Positions 46,001-57,049 of a stretch of 64,000 bases of DNA are shown piece by piece (the first letter of the stretch is position 1; each line of letters opens with the position of its first letter). A model generated the notes under the pieces. That model made no database searches and had not been told where the DNA came from. It saw only the letters and a list, made by a program, of their open reading frames with translations. This stretch comes from Mytilinidion resinicola (Eukaryota; Ascomycota; Dothideomycetes; Mytilinidiales; Mytilinidiaceae). Both the position numbers and the translations under genes were made by a program. The DNA lies in contig NW_022985451.1 in the NCBI RefSeq assembly GCF_010093595.1, forward strand, positions 1,180,057 through 1,244,056, written 5' to 3'.

Positions 46001-46530
46001 CTAAGAGGGTTTCGGCAACTTGAGCATACTCGGAAAACACCCGGACTGGTCGAGCTGCTTGATATGAATGTGGCGAATTCGTTGCATATACGTTGATTGT
46101 TGGGAAGAAGAGGTGTAGTGAAAATGTAGGGATAAAAGGCCGGAAGACGTCAATAAAGGCGTAGGAAGCAGATATTTAGAGCAGGCGTTGCTTAAAGCGT
46201 CTCGGACCGAGAGGAAAGAGTCGAGTGAAGATGTTTCTGAATCATGCGATTTTGCTGAAGGATCTTCAAGGCTGGACAAGTGTATAGAAGCAAGATGACT
46301 TCATAGTAGATGTGCATACATACTCCCTTCATATTCGTAACAGTTTCTATCTTCAAAACTAAGATCAGAAGGGCCGGTTCGTAATGTCATATGAGGCCCC
46401 TCGAGAAGTATCGTGAATGCAGCAAGAGCGAAGTTTTGACGCAGTGAATTGCGGTGTGAAAGTGTAATGCATGTGCCATAATTGGCTAGCGTCAAAAAGT
46501 CGCACCACTTTCTCAAGCTTCAATTCATCC
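46001..46530 (-). other. Possible decayed minus-strand gene fragment
   Basis: One frame stays open over about 175 codons except for a TGA near 46,302. It contains PHMTLRTGPSDLSFEDRNCY and SETSSLDSFLSVRDALSNAC. No domain is recognised. It could be a pseudogene, or chance. Confidence 0.2.
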
Positions 46531-46796
46531 CTGAACTAAGTATCTTCAGACGTTGTTCCTTCATCGAAAAGCCCTTCAATGTGTCCCGAAGAACAGAAAT
46601 ACCTCCTCGGTGATGCCATCCGTCGTGCTCAGCCTTCCGAGACGGCGGCTGACCGGCTCGACCCGCCGGCATTGCTGGCATCGGGCTGGACTCCGTCAGC
46701 GGGCTTCAACTTTTCTTTCAACCAACACCAAAACCCCCGATGTGAACGCCACCAACGCTTTTACCGCTTCATTCCGATGTTAGACTCACGATAGGG

Positions 46797-47763
46797 ATGC
46801 GCCGCACAACTAGCGCCTGCGCGCGCATCCTCTTTGAGCGCAGCAAATGCTTGCCTCGTCCTCAAACCCGATTCAAATCTACCAACACCAATGCGACTCC
46901 CACCGAATCGAGCCCGAAGACCATTCCAGGACCCTCTTGGGTCTGGCTGGAGCCTATAGCGACGCCGTTCCGCGCGTATGGACGAGCGCAGCAGCGAAGA
47001 CCGTATGTCACGCAGTTACTTAGCTCGTTAGCTATATACTTCTGCGGGGATCTGTCAGCGCAGCGGATTTCCCCGAGCCCTACGACGTCCGACACGACAA
47101 AGACTGTAACGGGACAAGACAATGAGGAAGGGGAAGAGCAGACATCGGAGCGGAAATGGGATCCCGCGAGGACAGGACGCGCCTTGTTGATCGGAGGAAT
47201 CAGCTCGATTCCGTCATATCGGTGGTTCCTCTGGCTCGGGAACTCGTTCAACTACTCGTCGAAGCTGCTCTCGCTGAGCACCAAGGTCTTCGTGAACCAG
47301 GTCGCGTTCACGCCCATCTTCAACTGCTACTTCTTTGCGATGCAGAGCGCGCTTACGGGAGCCACGCCGGCGGAGATAGTGAGAAGGGTTCAAGACACGG
47401 TGCCTGTCAGCTGGGTCAACAGCTGCAAGATCTGGCCGGCCGTGACGGCTTTCAGTTTCACGTTCGTCCCGTTCCAGTATAGGAGTATTTTTGCTGGTAA
47501 GTGGTGCAACATCTTTCTATTACCGGATGCGGTTTGCGCCATTCGAGTTACGGCCAGGCGGATTTAGACAACTTTGCGAAATGTAATTACGTGATGCTGA
47601 CCTCTTCTTAGGTGTCATTGCTGTCGGTTGGCAAACTTATCTTTCAATTCTAAATCAACGGGCTGCTGCAAAGGAGGAGTCCGAGCACGAACGCGAGGCA
47701 ATTCACCCTCCGTCCCCGGCTCCAGCCACTCAGGAAGCAGAGAAACAACGTGCCCTGGTCTAG
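46797..47763 (+). CDS. Mpv17/PMP22 family membrane protein (Sym1-like)
   Basis: Exons 46797-47496 and 47612-47763 flank a 115-nt intron and encode 283 aa. The N-terminus is Arg/Ser-rich and lacks acidic residues, as expected of a mitochondrial targeting sequence. Four hydrophobic segments follow. Family landmarks are PYVTQLLSSLAIYFCGDLSA (TM1), YRWFLWLG, KVFVNQVAFTPIFNCYFF and the C-terminal WPAVTAFSFTFVPFQYRS with GWQTYLSILNQRAA. Mpv17/Sym1 proteins sit in the inner mitochondrial or peroxisomal membrane and form small channels that matter under stress. A loop of about 30 acidic and Thr-rich residues (TSDTTKTVTGQDNEEGEEQT) is inserted after TM1 relative to the shortest members. Confidence 0.92.
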
Positions 47764-48645
47764 AGCACGCGGTGTGTATCACGGTAAAAGTCACGGCATT
47801 TAGAGCGCAGACACTGCGCATAGAATAGAGGTTAGAAGGGCCTTTTGCTAAGCCACTCCGCGACATCAGACGTCAACCGTCGTTTATTTCAGCGCCGAGT
47901 GTTGTCTACATGAGCTATATCTCCTTCTGTTGGTTAGATTTCCTATGTTCGCTAAAGGATGGTGCATCAGACGGCGTCTTCAGGGATCGAGATGCACACG
48001 CTTCAATAGATTATCCCCGCCGGTAAACGCGGTTGTTACTGCGGTACTTGTAGAACTGCCGAAATATCACCTAGGGTGTTTGAGTATAGGAGGCTCTCCA
48101 TATATGCAAGGGTCGATTGTCTCCCGCGGTCAAATGCCGACTCATCCTGGGCGCAGCGGGTGGCGTTGAGGGGAAGGAATCTGGGGATTCGTGGGGTACG
48201 CCTCCAAGCCCCGTCTCCACCCTCCGAAACCCTGGCCACAATCATCACTTCGTCTACAGGATGGTTGGTCCCAGGTAAGCTCTGCGCGAGCCGTGAATGG
48301 GGGGGAAATACGAGATGCCCTTCCTCCTGCCACTGAGACGCCTGATACAACTATTCGTTGTGGAGTAAAGCCAAGCTCGCTAGGACTCAAACCATGCTCT
48401 CCATCAATGTGCTGGGTATCCCCAAGCAAACCTTTCCCCGCGTCTGGAGACCACTAACCTCGTCACCTTATCGTTGGATCTCCCCTTTCGCCGCAGACGA
48501 CCGAGATATTGACTGTTGTGGGCCGTGTCGAAGTTGCAGGGTCTTAGTTAAATAGACGACCCAGTTCTCGTTTTTTTTTGTCCTCGACAGCTTCAGCTTC
48601 ACCCCCCTAACTCCGCATCTCTTCGTTTCAGTTTTGGCTACCACA
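47764..48645. other. Intergenic, upstream of the ACS permease
   Basis: No supported gene. A minus-strand B-box-like GGTTTGAGTCC at about 48,377-48,387, with GGGATAC and a GGTTAGTGG A-box-like stretch upstream of it (48,415-48,465), weakly resembles the tRNA-promoter copies at 1.0-1.8 kb. Confidence 0.3.
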
Positions 48646-50301
48646 ATGGCCCTTAAGGACTCCACGCTCGTCCCCTCAGATGTGGAGAAGGCGGAGGTCA
48701 GCCAACAGGAAGACGTTCACGATGCCGACCTTGCCAAATTCTATGTTGCTGAGCGTGGCCAAGTGGCAACGGATAGGTAGATTTACACTACTGGGAACAT
48801 GGACCGAGTACTGATATTTATGCAGACATGGACGTCCACTCGTCGAGTTCGACCCAGTCGCAGAGGCTAGACTTCGATGGAAAATTGACCTCTACATTGT
48901 TCCGACTGTCTCCCTTCTATATCTTTTCTGCTTCATCGACCGTGCGAACATTGGTATTTACTCTGCATTCCCAATGTGTTCTGGTGTTGTCTCTTACTCT
49001 TGGCAACAGGGAATGCAAGGCTCGCTGGCTTCGAAAAAGACCTTGACTTGAAAGGCTACGACTACAACACTGTTCTCTCAGTCTTCTACGTCTCCTATAT
49101 CATCTTCGAGATACCCTCAAACATGGCCTGCAAGTGGATAGGTCCCGGATGGTACATTCCCGCGATCTCTCTCGCCTTTGGTATCTGCTCTGTCTGCACG
49201 GGATTCGTGACCAACTTCAGCGCTGCTTGTGGTGTGCGGTTCCTCTTAGGCATCTTCGAAGCTGGCATGTTGCCCGGTATCGCATACTACATGTCCCGCT
49301 GGTATCGCCGCAGCGAACTTGCCTTCCGCCTCTCCCTCTATATCGTCATGTCGCCCCTAGCAGGCGCATTCGGCGGGCTCCTCGCCTCCGGCATCCTCAA
49401 ACTTCCCCACTTCGGCGGCCTCCACGAATGGCGCATGATCTTCGCCATCGAGGGCATCATCACAATAGGGCTCTCCCTTATCGGTTTCCTAACCCTCACA
49501 GACCGTCCGGCAACCGCAAAGTGGCTGACCCAAGCCGAGAAAGACCTCGCCATCGCCCGCGTCAAGTCCGAACGCGTCGGCACCACCGAAGTCCTCGACA
49601 AATTTAGCAAGAAGAAAATCCTACGCGGCATCCTCTCCCCTGTCACCATTGGCACTGCCTTCATCTTCCTCCTCGATAACATCACCGTGCAAGGCCTCGC
49701 TTTCTTCCTACCCACAATCGTAAAGACGATCTACCCTAAGAACACAGTCGTCAGCCAACAACTACACACTGTCCCGCCATATATTGTGGGTGCCTTCTTC
49801 ACCCTCCTCTTCCCTTTCCTCAGTTGGCGCTTCGACAAACGCACCATCTTCTTCATCATCTCCGCGCCCCTCTGCATGACTGGTTACATCATGTTCCTCG
49901 CCTCGACCGACGCGCACGTCCGCTATGGCGCCACCTTCCTCTGCGCCGCCGGCGCATTTGCCTTCGGCGCGTTGTGTAACGCGCAGGTGGCCAATAACGT
50001 CGTCTCGGACACTGCACGGTCATCCGCAATTGGAACAAATGTCATGTTTGGGAATATTGGGGGTTTGATCAGTACGTGGAGCTTTTTGCCGTTTGATGGG
50101 CCGGATTATCATATTGGTAATGGATTGAATTTCGCGACGATGACGATGATTCTGGTGTTGAGTATACTGATGCTGTTGTGGATGGTGATGGATAATAAGA
50201 AGAGGGAGGGGAGGGATGTGGATGCGGAGTTGGAAGGACTTAGCAATTTGCAGGTGCAGGAGTTGGATTGGAAGCATCCCGGGTTTAGGTGGAAGCCCTA
50301 G
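48646..50301 (+). CDS. MFS permease, anion:cation symporter (ACS) family (allantoate/nicotinate permease type)
   Basis: Exons 48646-48776, 48826-48953 and 49010-50301 (introns 49 and 56 nt) encode 516 aa with consistent phases. TM1 carries LYLFCFIDRANIGNARLAGF, the hallmark of the Dal5-like ACS family. FEIPSNMACKWIGPGWYIP (TM2-3) and GIFEAGMLPGIAYYMSRWY (TM4-5) follow, and a central loop with LTDRPATAKWLTQAEKDL separates the two six-helix halves. Such proteins import organic anions, for example allantoate, nicotinate, pantothenate or biotin precursors, at the plasma membrane. The exact substrate is not predictable. The first exon is hydrophilic and cytosolic. The start ATG at 48646 sits in a good context after a T/C-rich leader. 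Confidence 0.93.
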
Positions 50302-51346
50302 GGCAGTGAAGGAGGATGTCTTTCTTTGCTGAACAGAGTTGGAGCTGTCGTTCGGGATCTCGATTTCGAAAAGTAATCTAAAAGTGGATTGGGATGTCTC
50401 AACGGAACGTGGCAGGTAGGATATTGATATCAGGAAGATATATCAGAAGGGGAACTCCAATGAGTTGGCGGTTTTCGTTCGCATATTTGGTCTTTCCTAC
50501 ATTCCAGGCCCAGAAATGTCTTATCTCTCCCATCAATCGTTGTCAACGTCAGCTTTTCGTCGAGTCTTCTAATATTGTCACATGAATGTAGAGCGCAACA
50601 TCTGCCTTTTCACGTGGATCCAGTCCTACGTAAGCATCACGTGACCGTTGCGCCGCTTCTCCTGTAATAGTACATCGCTTTACGCAGCTAGAACACCAGA
50701 CAGCTTCTTCATGGAGCAGCCGGGGGTTCGAAATGCTCCGACTGTCCTTCGCATGGTTCAGACTGGCTGGAGTGGGATCAAATTCAACTTCCTAGGTACC
50801 GATGTGTGGAGCTCTAGCGTGATTCTGGGAGCTCAAATTCTGCCTTGCATTCACGGTAACGTATTACGTTTACCTTAGTTATTACGCTTCCGAATATTAA
50901 GAAAAAGCTTGGCAGGTGCACAGATTCAGAATACGTGTAAAAGCTTAGACCAGCGTAATAACTAGGGTAAACGTAATAACCTGATCACCTACGTTATGGG
51001 ATTTGGGATTTGGGATCGTCGCGCGCCAAATGGATCGATACTGAATATTAGCAGTAAGCAATACGACTCCGCTCCACCAAATTCATTTTGTACATCAGCA
51101 CTACATAATCAAATGAAGGACAACATCTTTTACATTTATTTCTCTACCCTTTCCCCGAGACTTCGTGACCTTCAACGGCATTGAGGGGTGTTGCTCATCA
51201 TCGAATCTGAAAGAGATGAACATGCCACAAACGCCCCGCTAGCCATGATTCGAATTTCGATTTGGTCTGATCGCCCTCCTCCACCGGCCCCAACGACACC
51301 ATTAGTCAAAATTTCGTGCGATTTTGCAAGAAAAATCCCACCGCAA
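50302..51346. other. Intergenic with two dispersed-repeat units
   Basis: About 50,745-50,860 contains two units of the GATGG...GATCAAA family (CTGGAGTGGGATCAAA, then CTGGGAGCTCAAA after CCGATG). TCACGTG motifs occur at about 50,610 and 50,637. No gene is supported. Confidence 0.45.
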
Positions 51347-51354
51347 TACTCCAC
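51347..51354. repeat. Left 8-bp target site duplication (TACTCCAC)
   Basis: An identical TACTCCAC occurs at 52357-52364, directly after the right terminal inverted repeat. Confidence 0.8.
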
Positions 51355-51512
51355 GGGCGCTGCTAATACCACACCCCCTAATTCCTACACGTACACCCCC
51401 TTTTCACTGCGCGTACACCTCCTCCCCCCTGTCGTTTTACCACCTTCTAATTGGCTCGGAGGGCTGCTCCGTAGCCTCCGATTCGCTCTCTTAACTTGCT
51501 CACTAATTCCAA

Positions 51513-51911
51513 ATGCTCTCTCCAAATGCGGCCTTGATTACAATTGATTACATCCTCTTCTTCTCCGTCCACAATATAGCAGCGCATACAGCAGCGCATA
51601 CAGCAGCGCATACAGCAACACATACAGCAACACCTACGGCTGCACTTACGGCTGCACCTGCAGCTAAAAAGCGCGGCCGGCCGCCTGGTGCAAAGGATAA
51701 GGTACCACAGAAAAAGGCACGAGCTCAGAGGCAAGATAGTACTCAGCCTACGCCTCAGCCTACGCCTCAGCCTCAGCCTCAGCCTCATCCTCAGGCACAG
51801 AGGCTTAGCCGAGAGGAGCTTCTACGTCAGCTTGCGACGTATGATGAAGATATTGAGGCGGAAATTAACCGAGATATTGAGCAGGCGGAGGCGGTGATGC
51901 GAGGGGGCTAG
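51513..51911 (+). CDS. AT-hook protein encoded inside the TIR element
   Basis: A 132-aa frame opens with an ATG inside the element. It starts with a short hydrophobic stretch, then an Ala-His-Thr tract encoded by 12-bp tandem repeats (GCAGCGCATACA type). An AT-hook follows at about residues 52-62 (KKRGRPPGAKDK), then a basic PQKKARAQR segment and a Gln-Pro tract. The C-terminus is acidic and helical (SREELLRQLATYDEDIEAEI). The GRP core is the classic minor-groove binder of AT-rich DNA. It is not a transposase. It may help the element bind chromatin or regulate itself, or be captured host sequence. Expression is unproven. Confidence 0.5.
   Translation: MLSPNAALITIDYILFFSVHNIAAHTAAHTAAHTATHTATPTAALTAAPAAKKRGRPPGAKDKVPQKKARAQRQDSTQPTPQPTPQPQPQPHPQAQRLSREELLRQLATYDEDIEAEINRDIEQAEAVMRGG
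51578..51662 (+). repeat. 12-bp tandem repeat (GCAGCGCATACA type)
   Basis: About seven units drift from GCAGCGCATACA to GCAACACATACA and GCTGCACTTACG. Because 12 is divisible by three, the array keeps the frame and encodes the Ala/His/Thr tract of the AT-hook protein. Confidence 0.7.
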
Positions 51912-52356
51912 GCTCGATGCAAAGGAGCCGTAATAAGGTGAGGTTTTGACAGGTTTAGCATGCTTGTAGACACGTAGGCACTTCTAGAATAGAATTTCTA
52001 TTCTATACTGAGACTTAGACTTATACTTATACTACGTGAGCTTGTACGTGAGGCTACACGAATCGGTGAGGCTACACAAATCGGCGAGGCTGCATGCCGA
52101 TTCATATAGCCGTACGTGAGCTCGTACGTAAGGCTATACAAATCGGCGAGGCTGCACGAATCGGAAAGGCTGCACGCTGATTCGTATAGCCCCGCGTATA
52201 GCATCACGTGATGTATAGGTGAATGCCCGGAGCTCCGGCGTAGTGCTCCGAGCCAATTAGAAGGTGGTGAAACGACAGGGGGGGGGGAGGGGGTGTACGC
52301 GCAGTGAAAAGGGGGTGTACGTGTAGGAATTAGGGGGTGTGGTATTAGCAGCGCCC

Positions 52357-52364
52357 TACTCCAC
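52357..52364. repeat. Right 8-bp target site duplication (TACTCCAC)
   Basis: It matches 51347-51354 exactly and defines the insertion boundary. Confidence 0.8.
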
Positions 52365-53167
52365 GGGGGTTTTTGGCAAGCAATTTTGCTCTTGTAACAC
52401 AGTGCGAACCTAATAATGCTTTTCTAGACCGCTGGAAGGGGGGTTTTATAGCCAGTGGAGGGCGCCGAGATAGGCCACGTGAGAATATGGGTACAGGTAG
52501 TTAAGGTCAGTTACTCTACACCCATATACAACCTCAATGTTTGCAGCGTTTCACAAAACTAAAACAACGGACTCCTAGCAACCCGACTCCTCCGCACTCA
52601 GTCGCAAGACGCATGTCAAACTCGATACAAACTTACCCCTTTCAAACTTACATGCTGGGCTAGGCCGGTATCTCCCTTTCTGAAGCTACTTTCACTATTC
52701 CATGACCTGCTTATAAGTCAGGATGGCGTGAGGTTTTCTACGAGTTCTGGAAGGGCTTCTACTTGTTTGGCTGATGGTCAACCGTACCCTCGTCTTGGAG
52801 TCCAAAATTTCCCAAAAAAAAGGGGCACAAATATGGAATTAAGAGCCTCCAACAGCAAGCTGCTGTGAGGATATCAGTGCGCGATCGAGTCGAGAATTTC
52901 TAAGAGTGATACAAGTCAAATCGAGCAAAACAAGACAATTAACGAGCGTGATGTTATTCCATATCAAAGGGTAACTAAACTAATCAGGTTGTAGAAACCC
53001 AACCGCAGGAGTCCAAGTGAGAGTACTCTGCCCAACCCAAGCCCACCTCATCGCTACCACTTCCACACTCCTCTAGCAAGAATGCTTCCTCCCACACTAC
53101 CTTGCCCACGATGGCTTTTTCAACTTGCTGGCTGCAGCAACAAGCTCCCACAACCCCCTTCCCCTAC
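52365..53167. other. Intergenic region
   Basis: No supported gene is seen. Its right end lies downstream of the secreted-protein gene on the minus strand. Confidence 0.4.
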
Positions 53168-53722
53168 CTAGGAGCAGTCAATCGACACAAATCTCACATC
53201 ATCCGACAACTTCACCCCATTCGAATCATGGCCCTTCTTAACAGACACATTCTCCCGCTCCTTCCCCCCGCAGCTATTCCCGTCCGCTCTGAAGCTGAAA
53301 TCGCACTTGGCGAAGCCCACATTGGCTTGCACCTTGAGGTCGGCGCAGATCTTGCCCACCACGCCGCCCAGCCCCTCGCATATGCTGCCTGTCCCCTTGA
53401 AGTTGTTTGGCGTCCCTCCGCATTGGTTTTTGCTGGTTCCGTCGTTGTAGATGACCATTAGCCAGTCGTCGTCGGTGGCTCGCTTGTTCCAGAGGTCGAT
53501 GGTGTGGGATGAGCCTCGCTTGGTCAAGTCGGTGGTGTGGAACGGGACTCGCTTGGTGATGCCGGCAGGGTCGGAAACCTCGATTTCGGGGTTGGCGTCG
53601 GGGACGGCAATGCCCTGGGCCAGGAAGGGCAGGGCGCCGAGGACGGCGGTGATGGCGAGGGAGAACTGGGAGCCGTTAGGGGAGGGGCTTCTGGCTGTAG
53701 GATAGATCCATACGGACTCTCA
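53168..53722 (-). pseudogene. Small secreted cysteine-rich protein gene with a broken N-terminus
   Basis: The main frame gives FSLAITAVLGALPFLAQGIA, a signal-peptide core, then DANPEIEVSDPAGI. Three Lys-Arg sites (ITKR, LTKR, WNKR) suit Kex2 processing. The mature domain of about 105 aa has six cysteines (QCGG, ICEG, ICAD, KCDF, SCGG, DCS) and ends at a TAG at 53,168. The only well-placed ATG (53,722, after a CCAAG leader) is in a different frame and runs to a TAA after 15 codons, so a one- or two-base change just before the signal peptide breaks it. It resembles an effector-like or defence-type secreted protein; I do not recognise the family. A sequencing error would restore it to an ordinary gene. 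Confidence 0.55.
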
Positions 53723-53941
53723 TCTTGGCTTAGTTGATAGTTTGAGCGTGACTGGAATGTAGAAGGCGTTGAGATGCGTAGGGGCTCAGAGGATTGAAGT
53801 GATGAAAGCTTGAGTCCTGTGTCTTTCTGTGGGAGAGGAAATGCCCCTTTTTGTATTCACTGAAGACCATGACTAAGAGATCCGTTCACGCCCCGTCTCG
53901 TTCTCTGTCAGCTGACGAGAAGCCATTACCACCCGAGGCGT

Positions 53942-54063
53942 GAGATTTGAAAATGCCATGACGACTGCTCGCCCCATCCTCACATGGAATTTGAGAATCC
54001 TGAAGAGAATGTCTCGCCCCCATTTCCATATGGGACTTAGAAATGCTGACAAGAATAGAGTGC
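53942..54063 (+). repeat. ~46-bp tandem repeat, about 2.5 copies
   Basis: Units read GATTTGAAAATGCCATGACG, AATTTGAGAATCCTGAAGAG and GACTTAGAAATGCTGACAAG. The first two are each followed by a CTCGCCCC...CATATGG-like half. Confidence 0.5.
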
Positions 54064-54384
54064 CTACAGCCTCTAGACATCTCGTGGTTAGTGTAGCGAG
54101 TGATTACGGTGTTGCAATGACTTTTGGTCCCTAGGAAGAGATACTTGGGACCAATGAGCTCGATCTCATGGAGCTCCCGTCCCGTATTTACGTGGAACAC
54201 CTGCACACTATTCACAGAATGCGTCTAGGGGCTGTACCTCTAAGGATGATTAAATTGAAACCGCGCGGAAACATACCTCTTCCGGCCCCCACTAGACTAG
54301 CCATTGAGGAATGTTGACCATGAAGGATTGAGGCCGCATACTGTGGTATCCCGGCTAAGTGGTGTAGGTGGTCGAGCTGTACTA

Positions 54385-54705
54385 TGGTACCTAGCGTAAG
54401 TGTTGTGGGTGGAGCATGCACGCCTTCACCTTGTATTCTAAAGGCACCAGTTACAACCTCCTTTGTATGTATCAAGAGGCTCAGGAACCACTATGGTCGG
54501 TGCCTTAAAAACAACATGGTGCCACAACACTTACTCTGGGTACTGTAGTAAACAATAGTACATTCACCTCTGACCTCCCAGTTTTCAAGCCAAATGTTTT
54601 TCTATCCGCTAGCTGATTCCGTAATCACTTGCTGTGATTGGTGTCTTTCAAATTCACACTACTCACGTGCACGACCCACCCATAACACTTACCCCGGATA
54701 CGAGA
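54385..54705. repeat. Three dispersed copies of a ~26-bp motif
   Basis: A CCACCCATAACACTTAC..GGTAC-like sequence occurs near 54,385-54,412 (minus), 54,518-54,543 (plus) and 54,675-54,700 (plus). Its significance is unknown. Confidence 0.4.
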
Positions 54706-54842
54706 ATACAGCGCAGCCCGTGCAAACCTGCGTCGATCATGCGGCTCTTCCCGCTCTTGCCTGTTTGGGAGCATAATGCGCCATCTAGACCACCGCACGC
54801 TCGTCACAGTCTGTAGAAGGGCCGACCGTGACGACTTTTCCG

Positions 54843-54922
54843 GAGGATCGAGGTTGCACAGTGAGAATTGGGGTGACACGGTGAGGATTGGGGTTGCGCG
54901 GTGATGATCGAAGTCGTACACG
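54843..54922 (+). repeat. 20-bp tandem repeat, four copies
   Basis: Units GAGGATCGAGGTTGCACAGT, GAGAATTGGGGTGACACGGT, GAGGATTGGGGTTGCGCGGT and GATGATCGAAGTCGTACACG are consecutive and degenerate. Confidence 0.65.
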
Positions 54923-57049
54923 GCACACGTGGTACAGTTCTTAGACGCATGCTAGGGAACGCGTACAGGTAGCTGCAAGGGTAAATTACAGTACTGAAAG
55001 TTGATGAGAGAGGCTTGATTGGCTGCAACTGCTTTTGCAGGGCTAGAAAAGCCTTTTTTACGCAACATTTACGAGATATACGAGAAGAGACTGTAAAAGC
55101 GCGCAGTACACCGCCTCTTCCGGCTAGACCACAAACAAGCAATTATAAGCAATCACAAGCTTTACAACCATTCGGCCAGCATCGGAGGCCCCTTAGGGGG
55201 CCAAAAGTGACGTAATTAACTAGAATAAGCTTGTGGGGGTGTTGAGACGGAGAACTGTTTTGGGAAATCCAATCTATACTCGGCTACTACATCGGAAGGC
55301 GGGTCGTACGATTTGGGATGATCTGAGATGAAAATAGTAAGAGGAATTCGTCTCACTACCTAGCAAAAGGGAAATGAACACGCCCTCCTCCGCTCTTTTC
55401 CGTTCCCTCAGAACCAGCATCTCACCGCTTGCAATTTTGTGTGCATTGAACTGCCCTCGTCCCTGTGATTCGACCCTATGTTTCCCCATCTCGGTGAGTA
55501 TGCTCCTTCTTGACGTTCAAATCCCAGCTGAACAAGGTGAACTTGTATCTGCCCCAGCCAAGCTGAAGATCAAAGTGACTCGACACGCCCCCGCCACTAA
55601 GTGTGTTCGGTTCGTCTTGAGGCTTGTTTACAACCGCCCACTCCTGACCATCAGTCTTGCCGTCATCCTGGCCTTGAGCCTGCGTGGAAGAATCGGACCG
55701 CAAAGCAACGGCGTCGCTTTCTACTCCTTGAACTCAGTTACGCACTCAAAGACCTGAACGAATGCGCAGGTTGGAAAGCTTATACCGTTTTTCTCGTCTG
55801 CAGTCGATTCCCCATCCTTGGTCTTCTTGTCCTCGTGGCTGCGAGTCGGAGACCTAGATCTGGACTGCGTAGCCACATTGGCGTCTATTTCACCTTGGAT
55901 TAGATACTAAAGGGAAGGGAGCACAGAAGTGACAGAGAAGAGGGACGTACCCGATGGACGATAGGTGCCGCCTTTCTGTGACATTTTGGAAAGTGAAAAG
56001 GTATCCGGATCCTTGTGTCAAGTTTGTGAGTGGACCGAGAAGAATCGTGAGATCGAGGAGTTCTGGAGACGAAAGTGAGGAGGGCAGGAGTGAAGGCGGC
56101 GGTGCAGTGCGTCGTCATACTGAGCCTGCTTAGTCAGACTTACCTTTTGCGTCACACGCCTATTTAGGTAGTTGCCTGGATGATCTAACAATTCTATTAG
56201 ACCTTTTCGGTCTTGGCTGCATTATGGCCCCTCACAGGGCTGGACACATTACCATGGGGCCAATCCGAGCGAGTACTATTAATCTACTAAATGGGAGCGA
56301 GTCACTGAAGCTTGTGAAACCCTAGCCGGACTTCCGGATACTTCGAATCCTGATTACTACGAACGCTGCTGAACGGGGCCTGCAGAATCTGAGGGTCTCG
56401 GAGCGATGGCTTTGAGGTGCTCCTGAGAATCGACCCATCCCAGGAAACGACGAATGAGTATTCGTAGACAAGGGTAGGGCTAGCTGTTGGATTATGACGA
56501 TCAGCTACAGGAAGCAATATAATAGTAAACCTGGCATCTATGTACGTAATTATCACCTTTCATCGTTCATCGACCTTCAGACGTCATGGCGTGCAAACTA
56601 ACACTAGTGTTGTCTTCGAAAGCTCGTGACCTTACCTACCTATACCCCTGATCTTAAGTGGCCCGCCATATTCACCTTCCTATATCAGGCAGTTGATCGC
56701 ATAATCGCATTGGCTGGGGCGGCAAGAAGCTGACTTGCAGATTTTGGCGTGTATCATGCGGGACTGTGTGAGAAGACTCTACCACCGGCCGCTCTTACCA
56801 TTCGGCCTGATTACTACCCTCGCAGCGATGTCCGATGTTGTTCAGAGCTGCGTTCACAAACTGCATTGCCCCCCTCGACATGCTCTTATGGCCTGTGAGG
56901 GCTATGACTTCGAGAACCGAGGGGTGCGGTTGGTAAAACAAGACAAGTGAGAGCTAGTAACCAAGAGAAACGACTAAGAACAGCCGTGCCAGGCTAGAGT
57001 GAGCGCACGTTATACGAGCGTAAAGAAGAGCTAAAAATAATATCCACAT
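54923..57049. other. Gene-poor stretch
   Basis: No convincing gene is visible. Overlapping frames of 60-130 codons at 55.3-55.9 kb exist on both strands without domains. Confidence 0.4.

Larger units (their letters stand above)
51355..52356 (+). mobile_element. 1,002-bp TIR DNA transposon carrying an AT-hook ORF
   Basis: Terminal inverted repeats of about 106-110 bp (51355-51460 and 52247-52356) begin GGGCGCTGCTAATACC. They include ACACCCCCTAATTCC, two further CACCCCC blocks and a CCTTCTAATTGGCTCGGA inner end. Perfect 8-bp direct repeats flank the element. An 8-bp duplication is typical of the hAT superfamily, but there is no transposase, so the element is non-autonomous. The interior holds the AT-hook ORF (51,513-51,911) and a palindrome-rich right part built from GTACGTGAGCTC and GGCTATACAAATCGG-like blocks. 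A related element lies at 58,160-58,845 and another begins at 63,941. Confidence 0.85.
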
